DNA from: Clostridia bacterium
GTDB taxonomy: Bacteria > Bacillota > Clostridia > Oscillospirales > CAG-272
Length of the DNA: 64,000 nucleotides
Assembly (NCBI GenBank): GCA_017481495.1
Contig: JAFUPC010000093.1
Coordinates: forward strand, 1-64,000
Reading direction: 5' to 3'
Position 1 is the first letter of the stretch. Every line of letters begins with the position of its first letter. Both the position numbers and the translations under genes were made by a program. Below are positions 17,436-27,066 of the stretch, piece after piece. The notes under the pieces are model-generated. The model was given only the letters and a program-made list of their open reading frames with translations. It had not been told where the DNA came from and searched no databases.

Positions 17436-18146
17436 ATGTTCAACGGAAAAATGAAAGCCGTCACGTTCAGCTACGATGACGGCGTTACCCAGGACCAGCG
17501 GCTGATTTCCATCTTCAACCGCTATAACCTCAAATGCACATTCAACCTCAATTCCGCTCTGCTCGGAAAAGCAGGAATGCTCCTGCGGGAGGAGGTCTCC
17601 GTCGCGCACTGTAAACCGAGACCGGAGGAGATCCGGAACATTTACAGAGGACACGAGATCGCCGCGCATACGCTGACCCACCCCAATCTCGCCGCGTTGT
17701 CCGATGAGGATGTCATCCGCGAGGTCGAAGAGGACAGACGGGCATTGTCGGAGATCGCCGGATATGAGGTCGTCGGAATGGCATATCCCTGCGGCACGCA
17801 CGCAATGAACGCGCACGTCGCAGACCTCATCCGAGGTCACACTGGCATTAAGTACGCCCGCACCACCACGCAGACGCACAATTTCGATTTGCAGGATGAC
17901 CTCATCATCTTCAATCCGACGGTGTACCACCACGTCGAGTGGGACGAAATGTTCCGGCTCGGAGAGGAATTTCTCGCACTGAAGACCGATACCCCGAAGA
18001 TCTTCTATATCTGGGGTCACGCATATGAGTTCGACATCCGCAACGAGTGGGACAGATTCGAGGAGTTTTGCCGCATGATTTCGGGCAAAGACGATATTTT
18101 CTACGGCACCAACGCAGAGGTGCTGTTGGCAGATCACACCAAATGA
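17436..18146 (+). CDS. Polysaccharide deacetylase family protein (CE4-like)
   Basis: 236 residues of a NodB-type fold. FSYDDG (Asp14/Asp15) is the first motif, with catalytic base and metal-binding Asp; His78 and His82 in AAHTLTHP are the other metal ligands. The protein has no signal peptide, so it acts inside the cell, possibly on acetylated oligosaccharides released from imported glycans. GAGGGAAC precedes ATG 17436. It is only 54 bp after the MBL gene and may be the third gene of that operon, ending at the 18209 terminator. Confidence 0.82.
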   Translation: MFNGKMKAVTFSYDDGVTQDQRLISIFNRYNLKCTFNLNSALLGKAGMLLREEVSVAHCKPRPEEIRNIYRGHEIAAHTLTHPNLAALSDEDVIREVEEDRRALSEIAGYEVVGMAYPCGTHAMNAHVADLIRGHTGIKYARTTTQTHNFDLQDDLIIFNPTVYHHVEWDEMFRLGEEFLALKTDTPKIFYIWGHAYEFDIRNEWDRFEEFCRMISGKDDIFYGTNAEVLLADHTK

Positions 18147-18150
18147 ATAT

Positions 18151-18210
18151 GTAACGATACACATAAAAGTGTAACGGTACACGGAAAAGTGTAACGATAA
18201 ACAAAGAAGG
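18151..18210 (+). repeat. Three tandem 20-bp repeats after the deacetylase gene
   Basis: Units start at 18151, 18171 and 18191, each GTAACGRTA(C/A)AC followed by an A-rich half. GTGTAAC-GG-TACAC across unit borders is close to a palindrome, so the array looks like three operator-type sites spaced two helical turns apart. It lies between the stop codon and a terminator. Confidence 0.65.
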
Positions 18211-18252
18211 TGCTGCAAAAAAAAACATTTTGCAGCACCCCGACTGTTTTTT
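18209..18252 (+). terminator. Terminator with 12-bp stem GGTGCTGCAAAA
   Basis: GGTGCTGCAAAA (18209-18220) pairs with TTTTGCAGCACC (18228-18239). A T-run follows at 18246. The T-rich arm also suits termination of the convergent sigma-factor gene, whose stop is at 18270. Confidence 0.75.
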
Positions 18253-18269
18253 ATGTGAAAACCGCGCCG

Positions 18270-19974
18270 TCATTTCAGCACTGCCATCCACATTCCCTCC
18301 GCCCCGCGGCCGTTCTCCGGCGCACGGAGCATTCCGTTTTCCAGCATCGCTTCGATCAGCGAATCGGCAAGCGGAATGGCGGAAAGGTAGTTGGCGAACC
18401 GGTACTCGCAGAGAAGATGCGGCGGCAAAATCCGGCGGAAGAGGTCGGACAGCTCGTCGGCGATCGCATCCGTGACAGGCGCAAGCGTGTCTCCCAGATC
18501 ACGGTTGATGAAGAATATTTCGTCTTTTTCGCATTCCGGCATCGGATAAACGAGGTATTTCGTGTAAAGCATTTCCCCGTCGCGCAGAAGATACCCCTCC
18601 TCCATCGCTTTCGTTTTGAGAAAGAGAAGACAGCGCGATGCCGTTCACGGCGCGCATGGAGAGCAGGAGCGGCGCATCGTTCGTGATGAGATGCCCGCCG
18701 CGGGTCATCGTGTGGTCACAGCGGAAATGCGCTTCCAGTGTGGAGTTGTACATATTGGAAATATGCACCTTTTCGTAGCCGCAGAGATGCTCCAGCGTGA
18801 TGCCGTCGCATCCGCCGCCCCACGAACGCATTCCGGGAACATCTTCGTAAATAAAGTTCGTATAGGGACGTTTCGCGCCGGAGATGTCCGCAAAGCACCG
18901 TTTTTCCAGCGCATCGGCGACAAGATTGGAAATCTTGCGGTCATAATGGAACACCTGCTGCCAGAGCACCAGATTTTCATCCACGACCCGGTTGAGAAAC
19001 GGGAACGCAAGATACTCTGCCATATGTTCCTTTGCATATGCGGAAACGGCTTCGCAGAGCGCGGGCATATGCCGCAGATAGATGCTGTGCGCCGCGGTGA
19101 TCTCCTCGCGGTCGAAAAGCAGGACGTTGGCGATGTATTTTCCGTCGTCGGTCCGCCGGAGCATCCCGTAGCCTTTTTCGCCGCGCACTTGTAAATCCAG
19201 CTCCTCCTCCGCGTATGCCATCGGAATGCGGAGCAGCTCGGAAATTTCCTTTGCTGTGCGCGCCTGCTTGCGGCACAGCCATACGACATGACGGGAGATC
19301 TGCCGGCCGCAGACCTCTGCCGCCCGTCCCGTCAGGGGATTTCCGGTACCCCATACGATCCAGTGCATCGGGCGAAGCCCCATTGTTTCGTCGTTCTGAA
19401 TCATTTTTTGATTGCTCATGGTTTTTGCTTCCTTTCTGATTTTCTCCCGCGCCGCGAACAGCCGCTGGCGCACTGTGTTCTCGGCAATGCCCTCCCGCCG
19501 GGCGATCTCCTTTGTCGACAGTCCATCGAGATAAAACGCGACCGTGACCGAACGGTATGCCGCACCGAGAAACGCGATCTGCCGGTAGATCTCCCGCAGC
19601 TGCGCCCGAAGCTCCTCCCGTTCTTCTGCCGCGAGAATCGCAGAAACCGGATCATCCGCATCTTCTCCGGCGGCAGGGATCCTCTCCGACGTTTCCTCAT
19701 CGGACAGCGACACCGACATTCCCGCCCGTCCCTGTTCCGTTTTCCGCCGCTCACAGAAATCCGCGTACACACGGTATGCGATCTTCCACAGAAACGCATC
19801 CGGCTGTGCAAGCTCCGCACCCGCATCGTCCCGCGCGGTTTTCATGACCGCAAGCAGAATGTCCGAGCAGAGCGCGTCCGCTTCATACCGGTCGGAGGTG
19901 CGCGCGTAACAGAAGCCGTAAATGCGGTCAAGCATCGGCTGGTCAATGACGGTCGGGAGAAGTTGTTTTTTCAT
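18270..19974 (-). pseudogene. ECF sigma factor fused to a winged-helix-like protein, with a frameshift near 18630
   Basis: From ATG 19974 (MKKQLLPTV) the first 185 residues are a complete ECF-type sigma factor: region 2 (DRIYGFCYARTSDRYEADAL, AFLWKIAYRVYADF) and region 4 (LDGLSTKEIARREGIAENTVRQRL). Usual ECF factors end here. In this gene the frame runs on without a stop into ATG 19419, which has its own AGAAAGGAAGC site, and then about 380 more residues: RTAKEISELLRIPMAYAEEEL looks like a helix-turn-helix with a following wing. Near 18630 the frame must move by one base to continue as LLFLKTKAMEEGYLLRDGE... to the stop at 18270; read literally, translation runs on to 18499. The internal start suggests the second part is also made alone. 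Confidence 0.65.
19427..19437 (-). promoter_or_regulatory. Ribosome binding site inside the sigma-factor fusion
   Basis: AGAAAGGAAGC on - lies 7 bases ahead of an in-frame ATG (19419). The site falls exactly where a free-standing ECF sigma factor would end, supporting two former genes joined in one frame. Confidence 0.6.
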
Positions 19975-20125
19975 GGCAGTGTCCTTTGGTGGGGTGATTT
20001 TGTTCTCATCTATACAGTCGGCATCCAATCCGAAAGGTTAGGTAAAAACCGCAAAAATTTTTCTATTTTCATCAAAAAACGGTGCCGCCCAAACCGCCGC
20101 ACCGTTTTCAATTTACAAAAGAAGC

Positions 20126-21496
20126 TTATCCGCCCGCTTTCGTGCCGATCTTGCGCTCCACCTTGCGCATTTCGAGGATGAAACACACAAAATGCGCCGC
20201 CGATGTAACAACCCACGAAACAGGATAAGAAATATACAGACACGTCAGCGTCGGTTCCATTGCGAAGATCGTGTAGATCCACAGAATGCGCAGACCGCAC
20301 GCGCCGAGCAGGGAGACGATCATCGGCGTGACCGAGTTGCCAAGCCCCCGCATCAGACCGGCGAACACATCCATGATGCCGCAGAAGAAATAGGTCAGGC
20401 AGATGATCTGCATCCGCAGGATACCGAACGCGATGACTTCGGGGTCGCTGTCGTAGATGGACAGGAGGCTCTCCCCGAAGAACAGTGCGGCGGCGCCGAG
20501 CGCAAAACCGATGACTGTGACGAGCAGAATGCATGCGCCGAAGACCTTTTTGATGCGGGCGATGTTGGAGGCGCCGAGGTTCTGGCTGGTAAAGGTCAGC
20601 GCGGCGTGATGGAATGCGTTCATCGCAACATAGATGAAGCCCTCAATGTTGCCCGCCGCACCGTTGCCCGCCATCGCGACCGAGCCGAACGAGTTGATGG
20701 ACGACTGAATCAGAACATTGGAAAGAGAGAATACCGACCCCTGGATGCCGGAGGGAATGCCCGTGCGCAGAATGACATTCAGCTTGTCGCGGTAAACGCG
20801 CATCTGCTTTGGATACAGCCGAAACGACGCACCGTCCGAGCCGCGCACCAGGGTCCAGACGACAAAAACCGCGGACAGTATCTGCGATGCAACCGTGCCG
20901 ATGGCAACACCGGCGACCCCCATGTCAAAGAAGATGACGAGAATCAGGTTCAGCGCGACATTGAGCGCACCGGAGATGATGAGGTAGACCATCGGCCGCC
21001 GCGTGTCTCCGATGGCACGGAGAATGGATGCGCCGAAGTTGTACACCATCGAAGCCGGCATTCCGAGAAAGTAGATTTTCAGATACAAAGTCGCCAGGTC
21101 AATGACGTCGTCCGGAGATCCCATCCAGCCGAGAAAGGTTCTCGCACCGAAAAAGCCGATCAATCCCACACCGATGCCGCCAATGATGCTGAGGAGCATC
21201 GATGTGTGAACCGTTTCGTACACACTCCGGTCGTCCTTTGCACCGAAAAACCGCGCCGTTGCGACGTTCGCGCCGACCGACAGACCAATGAACAGGTTGG
21301 TGATCAGATTGACAAGGGAACCCGTGGAGCTGACCGCCGCAAGTGCCGTGTGTCCGGCAAATTTGCCGACGACAATGACGTCCGCCGCGTTGTAAAGCAG
21401 CTGTAAAATGCTTGACAGCATCAGCGGCACCGCAAACAGAATCAGCTTGGAAAACAGCGGACCCTCACACATATTGATTTCGTACTTTTTTGTCAT
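20126..21496 (-). CDS. MATE family efflux transporter
   Basis: 456 residues, twelve membrane segments in two six-helix halves. The start MTKKYEINMCEGPLFSKLILFAVPLMLSSILQ is typical of the NorM/DinF-like MATE group of Clostridia, and the YNAADVIVVGKF motif at the end of helix 1 is near-diagnostic. It exports cationic drugs or metabolites in exchange for Na+ or H+. The ATG at 21496 follows GAAAGGTCG; an upstream in-frame Met lacks a ribosome binding site. Single gene on -. Confidence 0.93.
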   Translation of the reverse strand: MTKKYEINMCEGPLFSKLILFAVPLMLSSILQLLYNAADVIVVGKFAGHTALAAVSSTGSLVNLITNLFIGLSVGANVATARFFGAKDDRSVYETVHTSMLLSIIGGIGVGLIGFFGARTFLGWMGSPDDVIDLATLYLKIYFLGMPASMVYNFGASILRAIGDTRRPMVYLIISGALNVALNLILVIFFDMGVAGVAIGTVASQILSAVFVVWTLVRGSDGASFRLYPKQMRVYRDKLNVILRTGIPSGIQGSVFSLSNVLIQSSINSFGSVAMAGNGAAGNIEGFIYVAMNAFHHAALTFTSQNLGASNIARIKKVFGACILLVTVIGFALGAAALFFGESLLSIYDSDPEVIAFGILRMQIICLTYFFCGIMDVFAGLMRGLGNSVTPMIVSLLGACGLRILWIYTIFAMEPTLTCLYISYPVSWVVTSAAHFVCFILEMRKVERKIGTKAGG

Positions 21497-21963
21497 GATG
21501 GATTGGATAACGACCTTTCTTTTTTGGGAACATGGATGGTATAAAAACACTTCGCCGCAGGCGAAACTTCACCTGTGAAACGAAATTCACTTGTGAACCG
21601 AAACTTAACCGGGGAACATGGCGACGGGCTTTGCGAAATCTTTATGACAGTTTACAGGGGAACCTATTAGGCAATGTCATTAACTTAAAGGATGGTGTAC
21701 CTCGTGTCGTGTAGGAGCGGCAACCTGCCGCCCTCGGATCAATAAACCTATCGCAGAGGTGTTGGCACTCCAAAATAACATTCCGGACAGGTATCAAATC
21801 TTTCATCGGTGCGAAAGATTTTCAAATCACCGGGCGGCAGGTTGCCGCCCTACAAAAGTGTCGAATTGTATTGCGTAATGCAATATCGCTATCATTCCCC
21901 TACAAACGTAATGGGGAAGGATGTCTTTCAATATTTCATCAAATCAGACATCATGCTCTCCGC
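21497..21963. repeat. Gene-free stretch with MITE-like element copy B (21710-21854)
   Basis: No convincing gene in 467 bp. Copy B has ends GTAGGAGCGGCAACCTGCC and GGCAGGTTGCCGCCCTAC, and its interior is the reverse complement of copy A, with about the same length (145 bp). To its left lies CCTCGTGTCG, the flank that also accompanies copies D and E. The remainder is AT-rich and carries the MATE promoter region. Confidence 0.7.
21548..21572. repeat. Intergenic copy of the 25-bp palindromic repeat
   Basis: Identical to the C-terminal coding repeat of the HAD phosphatase (8188-8212) in the opposite orientation. Next to it, CACCTGTGAAACG and CACTTGTGAACCG form two further short, diverged units. 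Confidence 0.75.
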
Positions 21964-24162
21964 TCACGAAAACAACAATTCCGTCTCCCGTCCTGCGGCG
22001 AGATACGCATCTGTCATTTCCCCGTTGACAAGGAGTTTTGCGTGCTTGTTTTCGTCGGACTTCAGCCGCACACAGAGAACGCGGCCGTCCATCCAGTCAG
22101 CGGAGATGGTGATGCCGCCGCGCGCGCGCAGACCCTCAAACGAACCGCTTTGGTATGCGGGATCGTCGGGCAGGGCGGGGAGGATGTCGAGATAACCCGC
22201 GTGGCTCTGCAGGAGCATTTCTGCCATACCGGCGGCGCCGCCGAAGTTGCCGTCGATCTGGAACGGGGGATGGCTGTCGAACAGATTGTCCTTTGTGGAA
22301 TTGACAAACAGCTTGCGGATGATGTCGGCGGCGTCATGGCCGTGCCCCAGTCTGGCGAAATTGCAGATGAGCCATGCACAGCTCCATCCGGTATGCCCGC
22401 CGCCGTTGGCAAGACGGAGTTTCATTGTCGTGTCGATCGCCGCCATCAGCTCGGGCGTGTTTTTGTTAATTTCCCAACCGGGATACAGTGCAAAGCTGTG
22501 GGAGATGTGGCGGTGACCGGGTTCCGGCTCGTCATAATCCTCTTGCCACTCCTGCAGCTGACCGTGTTTTCCCACTTTGTACGGCGGGAGTTTGGCGTAT
22601 GCCGCTTTCGCTTCCTTCATCTGTTCCGGATTGATGCCGAGTACCTCTTCCGTTTTAATGTACATTTCAAACAGACCGCGGATGATTTCAATATCCATCG
22701 TCGGGGACAGGCACAGATACGCCGCTTTTTTCTCGCCGTTGTCGTCGATAAAATACCGGTTTTCGGGCGAGGTGGACGGGCCGGAACAGAGATTGCCGTT
22801 TTCGTCCTCAAAGAGATAGTCAAGGAAGAAGCGGGCGGATGCTTCGATGTACGGATACGCCGTTTCGCGTAGAAATTTCGTGTCCGGCGCGAACAGATAA
22901 TGTTCCCACATCGCATAACACAGCCACGCACCGCCCATCGGCCACAGACCCCACAGTCCGTCCGCCGGATAGGCAAAGCCGTAGATGTCCGACAGATGGT
23001 GCAGTACCGTGCCGCGGCAGTGGTAATATTCTTTTGCAACCGTTCTGCCGCCGTCGAGCAGATAGTGGTTCATGTAGTCAAACAGCGGCAGCGCACACTC
23101 GGCAAGATTCGCCGTTTCCGCGTGCCAGTAGTTCATCTGGAGATTGATGTTCGTGTGGTAATCCGCGTTCCACGGCGCGTGGAGATAGGGATTCCAGACC
23201 CCCTGTAAATTGGCGGGCAGGGAAGACCCGCGGCTCGACGACAAAAGCAGATACCGCCCGAACTGAAAATAGAGATTGACCAGCCCCGCATCGGTCGCAC
23301 CGGCTTTCACGCGCGCAAGGCGTTCGTTTACCGGAATGTCATCAAGTGCTTCGTCATAATCATACGCAATGTCCGCACGGTTCATGACGGCTGAAAAGTC
23401 GGAGATGTGTTCCGCATACAGCTCGTCCCACACGGGCGCATCGGGCAGTGTCGGTTCACTTTCCGTCGCTATGGCGATGTAAAGATACGCGCTGTCGGCA
23501 CACGAAACGGTCATACTGCCGTCGGCGTTTGCTGTGAGAGAACCGTTGTCCGTGACAAGCTTCACGCGGGAGGTAAACGTGTGTCTGCCGGTCTCCGTTT
23601 CGCCGCGGAACATAATGGTGTCGCCAACAGCGGTATTGGAAAGGATCCCGCCCTCGCGCTCATACCGCGCGGTAAAGGAGATGCCGCCGGGTCTGTCCGA
23701 GGACAACTTCACCGCGATGAGTCCGGCGGGGTACGATGCGAACACTTCGCGCGTATAGCACGCGCCGTCCGCATGATAGGATACCGTGACAACGCCGTTG
23801 TTCAGATCAATGTCGCGGCGGTAATCGGTGACGGCTTCCGGCGCATCGGAAAGTGTCAACAGAAGCTCGCCCGCGGTCTCGTAGGAAGCAATGCGGCGGA
23901 AGTAGCCGTCAAGTGCTGTTTCCGCGTAATCGTCGGCGGGTTTTCCTGCGGCAAGCAGCGCGCGGATCTCGTCGATCTTCTCCCGGTATCCGGTGCCGTC
24001 CAGGTGCATCGGCGCGCCCGACCAGATTTTTTCTTCATTTAATTGGATGCGTTCTTCCTTTACCGTGCCAAAAACGCACGCGCCGAGCTTCCCGCATCCG
24101 ACGGGAGACGAATTTTCCCATTCGGTGGCTTCGTTTGTTAAGTGGAGGATGTAGTTGTTCAT
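21964..24162 (-). CDS. GH95 alpha-L-fucosidase-like glycoside hydrolase
   Basis: 732 residues, the normal length. The N-terminal beta domain starts ATEWENSSPVGCGKLGACVFG and has RIQLNEEKIWSG, the standard GH95 opening. The central (alpha/alpha)6 barrel has LPANLQGVWN and the catalytic-region motif WQEDYDEPEPGHRHISH, then DSHPPFQIDGNFGGAAGMAEML. Family enzymes cleave alpha-1,2-fucose or alpha-galactose from glycans by inversion. No signal peptide is present, so it probably acts on imported oligosaccharides. ATG 24162 follows AAAAGGAGT. The oxidoreductase gene ends 26 bp upstream and may be in the same operon. Confidence 0.92.
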   Translation of the reverse strand: MNNYILHLTNEATEWENSSPVGCGKLGACVFGTVKEERIQLNEEKIWSGAPMHLDGTGYREKIDEIRALLAAGKPADDYAETALDGYFRRIASYETAGELLLTLSDAPEAVTDYRRDIDLNNGVVTVSYHADGACYTREVFASYPAGLIAVKLSSDRPGGISFTARYEREGGILSNTAVGDTIMFRGETETGRHTFTSRVKLVTDNGSLTANADGSMTVSCADSAYLYIAIATESEPTLPDAPVWDELYAEHISDFSAVMNRADIAYDYDEALDDIPVNERLARVKAGATDAGLVNLYFQFGRYLLLSSSRGSSLPANLQGVWNPYLHAPWNADYHTNINLQMNYWHAETANLAECALPLFDYMNHYLLDGGRTVAKEYYHCRGTVLHHLSDIYGFAYPADGLWGLWPMGGAWLCYAMWEHYLFAPDTKFLRETAYPYIEASARFFLDYLFEDENGNLCSGPSTSPENRYFIDDNGEKKAAYLCLSPTMDIEIIRGLFEMYIKTEEVLGINPEQMKEAKAAYAKLPPYKVGKHGQLQEWQEDYDEPEPGHRHISHSFALYPGWEINKNTPELMAAIDTTMKLRLANGGGHTGWSCAWLICNFARLGHGHDAADIIRKLFVNSTKDNLFDSHPPFQIDGNFGGAAGMAEMLLQSHAGYLDILPALPDDPAYQSGSFEGLRARGGITISADWMDGRVLCVRLKSDENKHAKLLVNGEMTDAYLAAGRETELLFS

Positions 24163-24188
24163 GATGATGGGACTCCTTTTTGGAGAAG

Positions 24189-25295
24189 TTATTCCTTGTA
24201 AACTGGCAGGATCCCGTTCCCCCAGGTGACCTGCGCCAGCTCCTCACACGCCACACACAGCTCGGCGGCGATGAAGATGTGTTCCTGCGTCATGGCGCAC
24301 TCGGTACGGTTGAGACAGTCGAGGATCATTTGCCCGAAGAACGGCGCGCCAACAAGACCCGCGGCACAGATCTGGTGCTCACCGTCCTCGTCCGCCCAGA
24401 GCATCTGCTCGCCGCGCCCGTTGGCGAGATTGACGAACTTGCGCAGCTCAATGTGACCTTTCGTGCCGAGGATCAGCGTTCTGCCGTCGCCCCAGTTGGA
24501 AAGTCCGGGGGTGGTGAACCAGTCCACGCGATAATAGTTGGTCGCACTGTTGTCCGCGACAAGCGTTGCATCGCCGAAATCCTCAAACTCAGGCGTATCG
24601 GGGTGCGCGTAATTGGCAATACGGGCGCTCGTGACACGGGCAGATTTTGCACCGGTGTAAGAAAGAAACTGTTCGATCTGGTGGCTGCCGATGTCGCAGA
24701 GAATGCCGCCGGATTCCTTTTTCTTCCAGAACCAGTCGGGGCGGGAGGCGGGATCGCCGATGCGGTGCGGTCCGAAGCCTGTCACCTGCAATACCCGTCC
24801 GATGGCGCCGGTATCAATGAGATGCCCCGCCAGAATGCCGGATTCCGTATGAAGCCGCTCGGAGAAATAGCAGAAATACCGCCGTCCGGTCTCCCGGCAG
24901 ACCCGGCGCGCATCGTCGATCTGCGACTGCATCGTGAACGGGGTCTTGTCAACGAAATAATCCTTGCCCGCCAGCATCGCGCGGACACCGAGCGGACCGC
25001 GTTCATTCGGAACAATGGCGGATGCGATCATGTGAATCGAGGGGTCGGAGAGAATTTCGTCCTCCGCGGCGGCAACGGATGCACCGTATTTTGCGGCAAA
25101 CTCCGCCGCTTTTTTGGGGTCTCTGTCGTAAACCGATGCGATGACCGCACCGGCGGCACACAGACCCGCGCACATTCCGCCGATGTGTCCGTGGTCAAGA
25201 CCGATGACACCGACGCGGAACGCTCCGTTTTCCACAACCGCTGTGGGTTTCGGCGGGAGGGAAGAGAGGAAGTCTTTGATTTGGGTTTCGTTCAT
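24189..25295 (-). CDS. Gfo/Idh/MocA family oxidoreductase
   Basis: 368 residues. Rossmann domain with RVGVIGLDHGHIGGM, a His-containing variant of the NAD loop, and VDKTPFTM in place of the usual E-K-P, so Asp-Lys-Thr holds the catalytic Lys. The C-terminal half has GGILCDIGSHQIEQFL, the family's G-D-x-x-x-H. It should act on a sugar or cyclitol. Transcribed just ahead of the GH95 fucosidase with a short gap, suggesting a role in fucose or galactose-derivative breakdown. Start ATG 25295 follows GAAAGGATAACC. Confidence 0.87.
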   Translation of the reverse strand: MNETQIKDFLSSLPPKPTAVVENGAFRVGVIGLDHGHIGGMCAGLCAAGAVIASVYDRDPKKAAEFAAKYGASVAAAEDEILSDPSIHMIASAIVPNERGPLGVRAMLAGKDYFVDKTPFTMQSQIDDARRVCRETGRRYFCYFSERLHTESGILAGHLIDTGAIGRVLQVTGFGPHRIGDPASRPDWFWKKKESGGILCDIGSHQIEQFLSYTGAKSARVTSARIANYAHPDTPEFEDFGDATLVADNSATNYYRVDWFTTPGLSNWGDGRTLILGTKGHIELRKFVNLANGRGEQMLWADEDGEHQICAAGLVGAPFFGQMILDCLNRTECAMTQEHIFIAAELCVACEELAQVTWGNGILPVYKE

Positions 25296-25567
25296 GTGGG
25301 TGGTTATCCTTTCGGAATTTAAGTTTATAAAACACTTCGTCGCCGGCGAAAGCTTCCCCCGTTAAGTTTCACATACGGCGAAACTTCACTACCGTAGGCA
25401 ACTTCACCGGGGATCTGTATGGTATACTGTCAACTTATGGGACGGAAATCTTCATGTCTTGTAGGGGCGATTCGCCGTCCCTGAAGTTCATGACATTGGC
25501 AGATTGCCGCCCCTACACGACACGAGGTGCGCCGATCCTTATGCCGATAACAATTACAACAAAAAAC
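25296..25567. repeat. Intergenic repeats including short MITE-like copy D (25460-25517)
   Basis: 25331-25400 holds three diverged units of the GGCGAAACTTCAC repeat. Copy D has GTAGGGGCGATTCGCC and GATTGCCGCCCCTAC ends only 58 bp apart, a deleted or solo-end form, followed by ACGACACGAGGTGCGCCG, the flank shared with copies B and E. A TATACT at about 25430 has no gene to serve. Confidence 0.6.
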
Positions 25568-27031
25568 TTACTTATTCAGCTCCTCAAACGCTTCGATAGT
25601 CTCGTTGATCAGCTTTGTCATCGTCTTTTCCATAGACTTCGCAGTAGACGCGAGGTCGCGCTTGTTCTGGTACATCATCGGATAGAACTTGCCGTCGCGC
25701 AGCTGTTCGCACCAGATGGTGTCGCCCCAGTCAAAGACGCGGTTTCCGAAAATGACTTCCAGCATTTCCACAGACTCGTTGTCGCGGGTATGCTTGCCTT
25801 TCAGAAGCACATCGTAGTAGGCGGGAACCAGATTCTGCGCAGAGTCGCTTGCCATTGCTTCCAGAATCACGGAGGTCATTTCGAGTGTGCCGTTCGTGAC
25901 GGGAATACAGGTCTGCTCACAGCCCTCAATGCGGGAGTAATACGCATCCTGCGCTTCGTCGTATTTCGGATACGGAATCAGACCGAAATCGGTGTCCATC
26001 GTGCGCAGGTCTTCCAGATAGAATGCGCCCATGTCGATGAACAGGGACTGACCGTTGATGAACATGGTGACCTGTTCGGCAGGAACGTTCTGGTTGGTGT
26101 TGTTGACATACCAGACATCATTTTCGTAGACCAGATCGAAAATTTTCTCAAAGATGCCCGTGAACCGCTCGTCGCTGACGAGGGAATAGACCGGATAGTC
26201 GTTTGCATCGAAGTCGATGGAGGTCTCGTTTGCCGCAATCCAGAAGTTCGGCAGAATCTGCTTGGAGGAGGAGAGGAGACCATAACGGTCATACTCGTCC
26301 ATATCGCCGTCACCGTCCGTGTCGGAAACCACGGCTTTCATCATTTCCTGCATCTTCGCATATGTCCAGGTGCCGTTTCTGACCTCCGAATAAATGTCAA
26401 AATCGTTATGGGAGGCGATTTCCTTGTTGAATGCAAGCAGATGCGTGAAATCGTAGCCGGAGAGGTTGTAGGCGCCGACCGCGAAATAACGGGTGTTGCC
26501 AATGGAAACGGCATCGGTCAGCTCTTCGTCCCAGTAGGGCTTGGAAAGGTCAATGTGGGGCAGGTCGGTGACGGGGTACAGAAGTCCCTCCAACGCATAA
26601 TTGAACGCATAAACGCAGCGGGTCGTGATGATGTCGTAGGTGTCCTCCCCGGCGATGACCGCGGTGCGCGCCTTGTCGGTGGTGTTTTCTTCCAGTACCT
26701 CCGCAAACGTGAAGTTGTATTTTTCCTCCAGCCGTGCGTTGCGCGCATAAAGCTCGTCATTGATGGTGGAGCCGTCCGTTGCTTCCGTGTCCATGTTGTC
26801 GTGAATGGTCAGAACGTCGCGGGTGTACATCGTAAAGACATCACCGCCGAAGTCGTAGTCACCGAGGTCGTTTGCATAAATGTTTTCCGTTTCGGTTACG
26901 GCGGTGGTATCGGTCGTCCCGGTCATAACCGCAGTACCGTCGACCGGACCGGTGTCGCTGTCACCGCAGCCGATGGCGGCAGTCATGACCGCGGCAAGCA
27001 GCAGGAATGCGGGAAAAATATGGTTTTTCAT
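25568..27031 (-). CDS. Extracellular solute-binding lipoprotein, orphan
   Basis: 487 residues. Signal peptide ending AAIGC (lipid Cys22), a Thr-rich linker, then DYDFGGDVFTMYT, like the proteins at 6295 and 48541. EVRNGTWTYAKMQEMM and DTDGDGDMDEYDRYGL (an EF-hand-like loop) follow the same order as in those two. It should present an imported glycan to an ABC importer that is not encoded here. The ATG at 27031 follows GAAAGGAACG; the in-frame upstream extension overlaps the neighbouring gene's 3' end. The gene lies downstream of the HAD-IIB gene on the same strand with a 35-bp gap. Confidence 0.82.
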   Translation of the reverse strand: MKNHIFPAFLLLAAVMTAAIGCGDSDTGPVDGTAVMTGTTDTTAVTETENIYANDLGDYDFGGDVFTMYTRDVLTIHDNMDTEATDGSTINDELYARNARLEEKYNFTFAEVLEENTTDKARTAVIAGEDTYDIITTRCVYAFNYALEGLLYPVTDLPHIDLSKPYWDEELTDAVSIGNTRYFAVGAYNLSGYDFTHLLAFNKEIASHNDFDIYSEVRNGTWTYAKMQEMMKAVVSDTDGDGDMDEYDRYGLLSSSKQILPNFWIAANETSIDFDANDYPVYSLVSDERFTGIFEKIFDLVYENDVWYVNNTNQNVPAEQVTMFINGQSLFIDMGAFYLEDLRTMDTDFGLIPYPKYDEAQDAYYSRIEGCEQTCIPVTNGTLEMTSVILEAMASDSAQNLVPAYYDVLLKGKHTRDNESVEMLEVIFGNRVFDWGDTIWCEQLRDGKFYPMMYQNKRDLASTAKSMEKTMTKLINETIEAFEELNK

Positions 27032-27066
27032 GGGAGTCGTTCCTTTCGGTATGGATGTATTTGTTT

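Noticed and set aside
18151..18210. Three 20-bp repeats considered as a CRISPR remnant
   Set aside because: Units are directly tandem with no spacers, and no cas genes are present.
20192..21406. 404-codon open frame on + opposite the MATE transporter
   Set aside because: Composition is Arg/His/Gln-rich, as expected for the reverse of a membrane-protein gene with G/C third positions; the MATE motifs on - are unambiguous.
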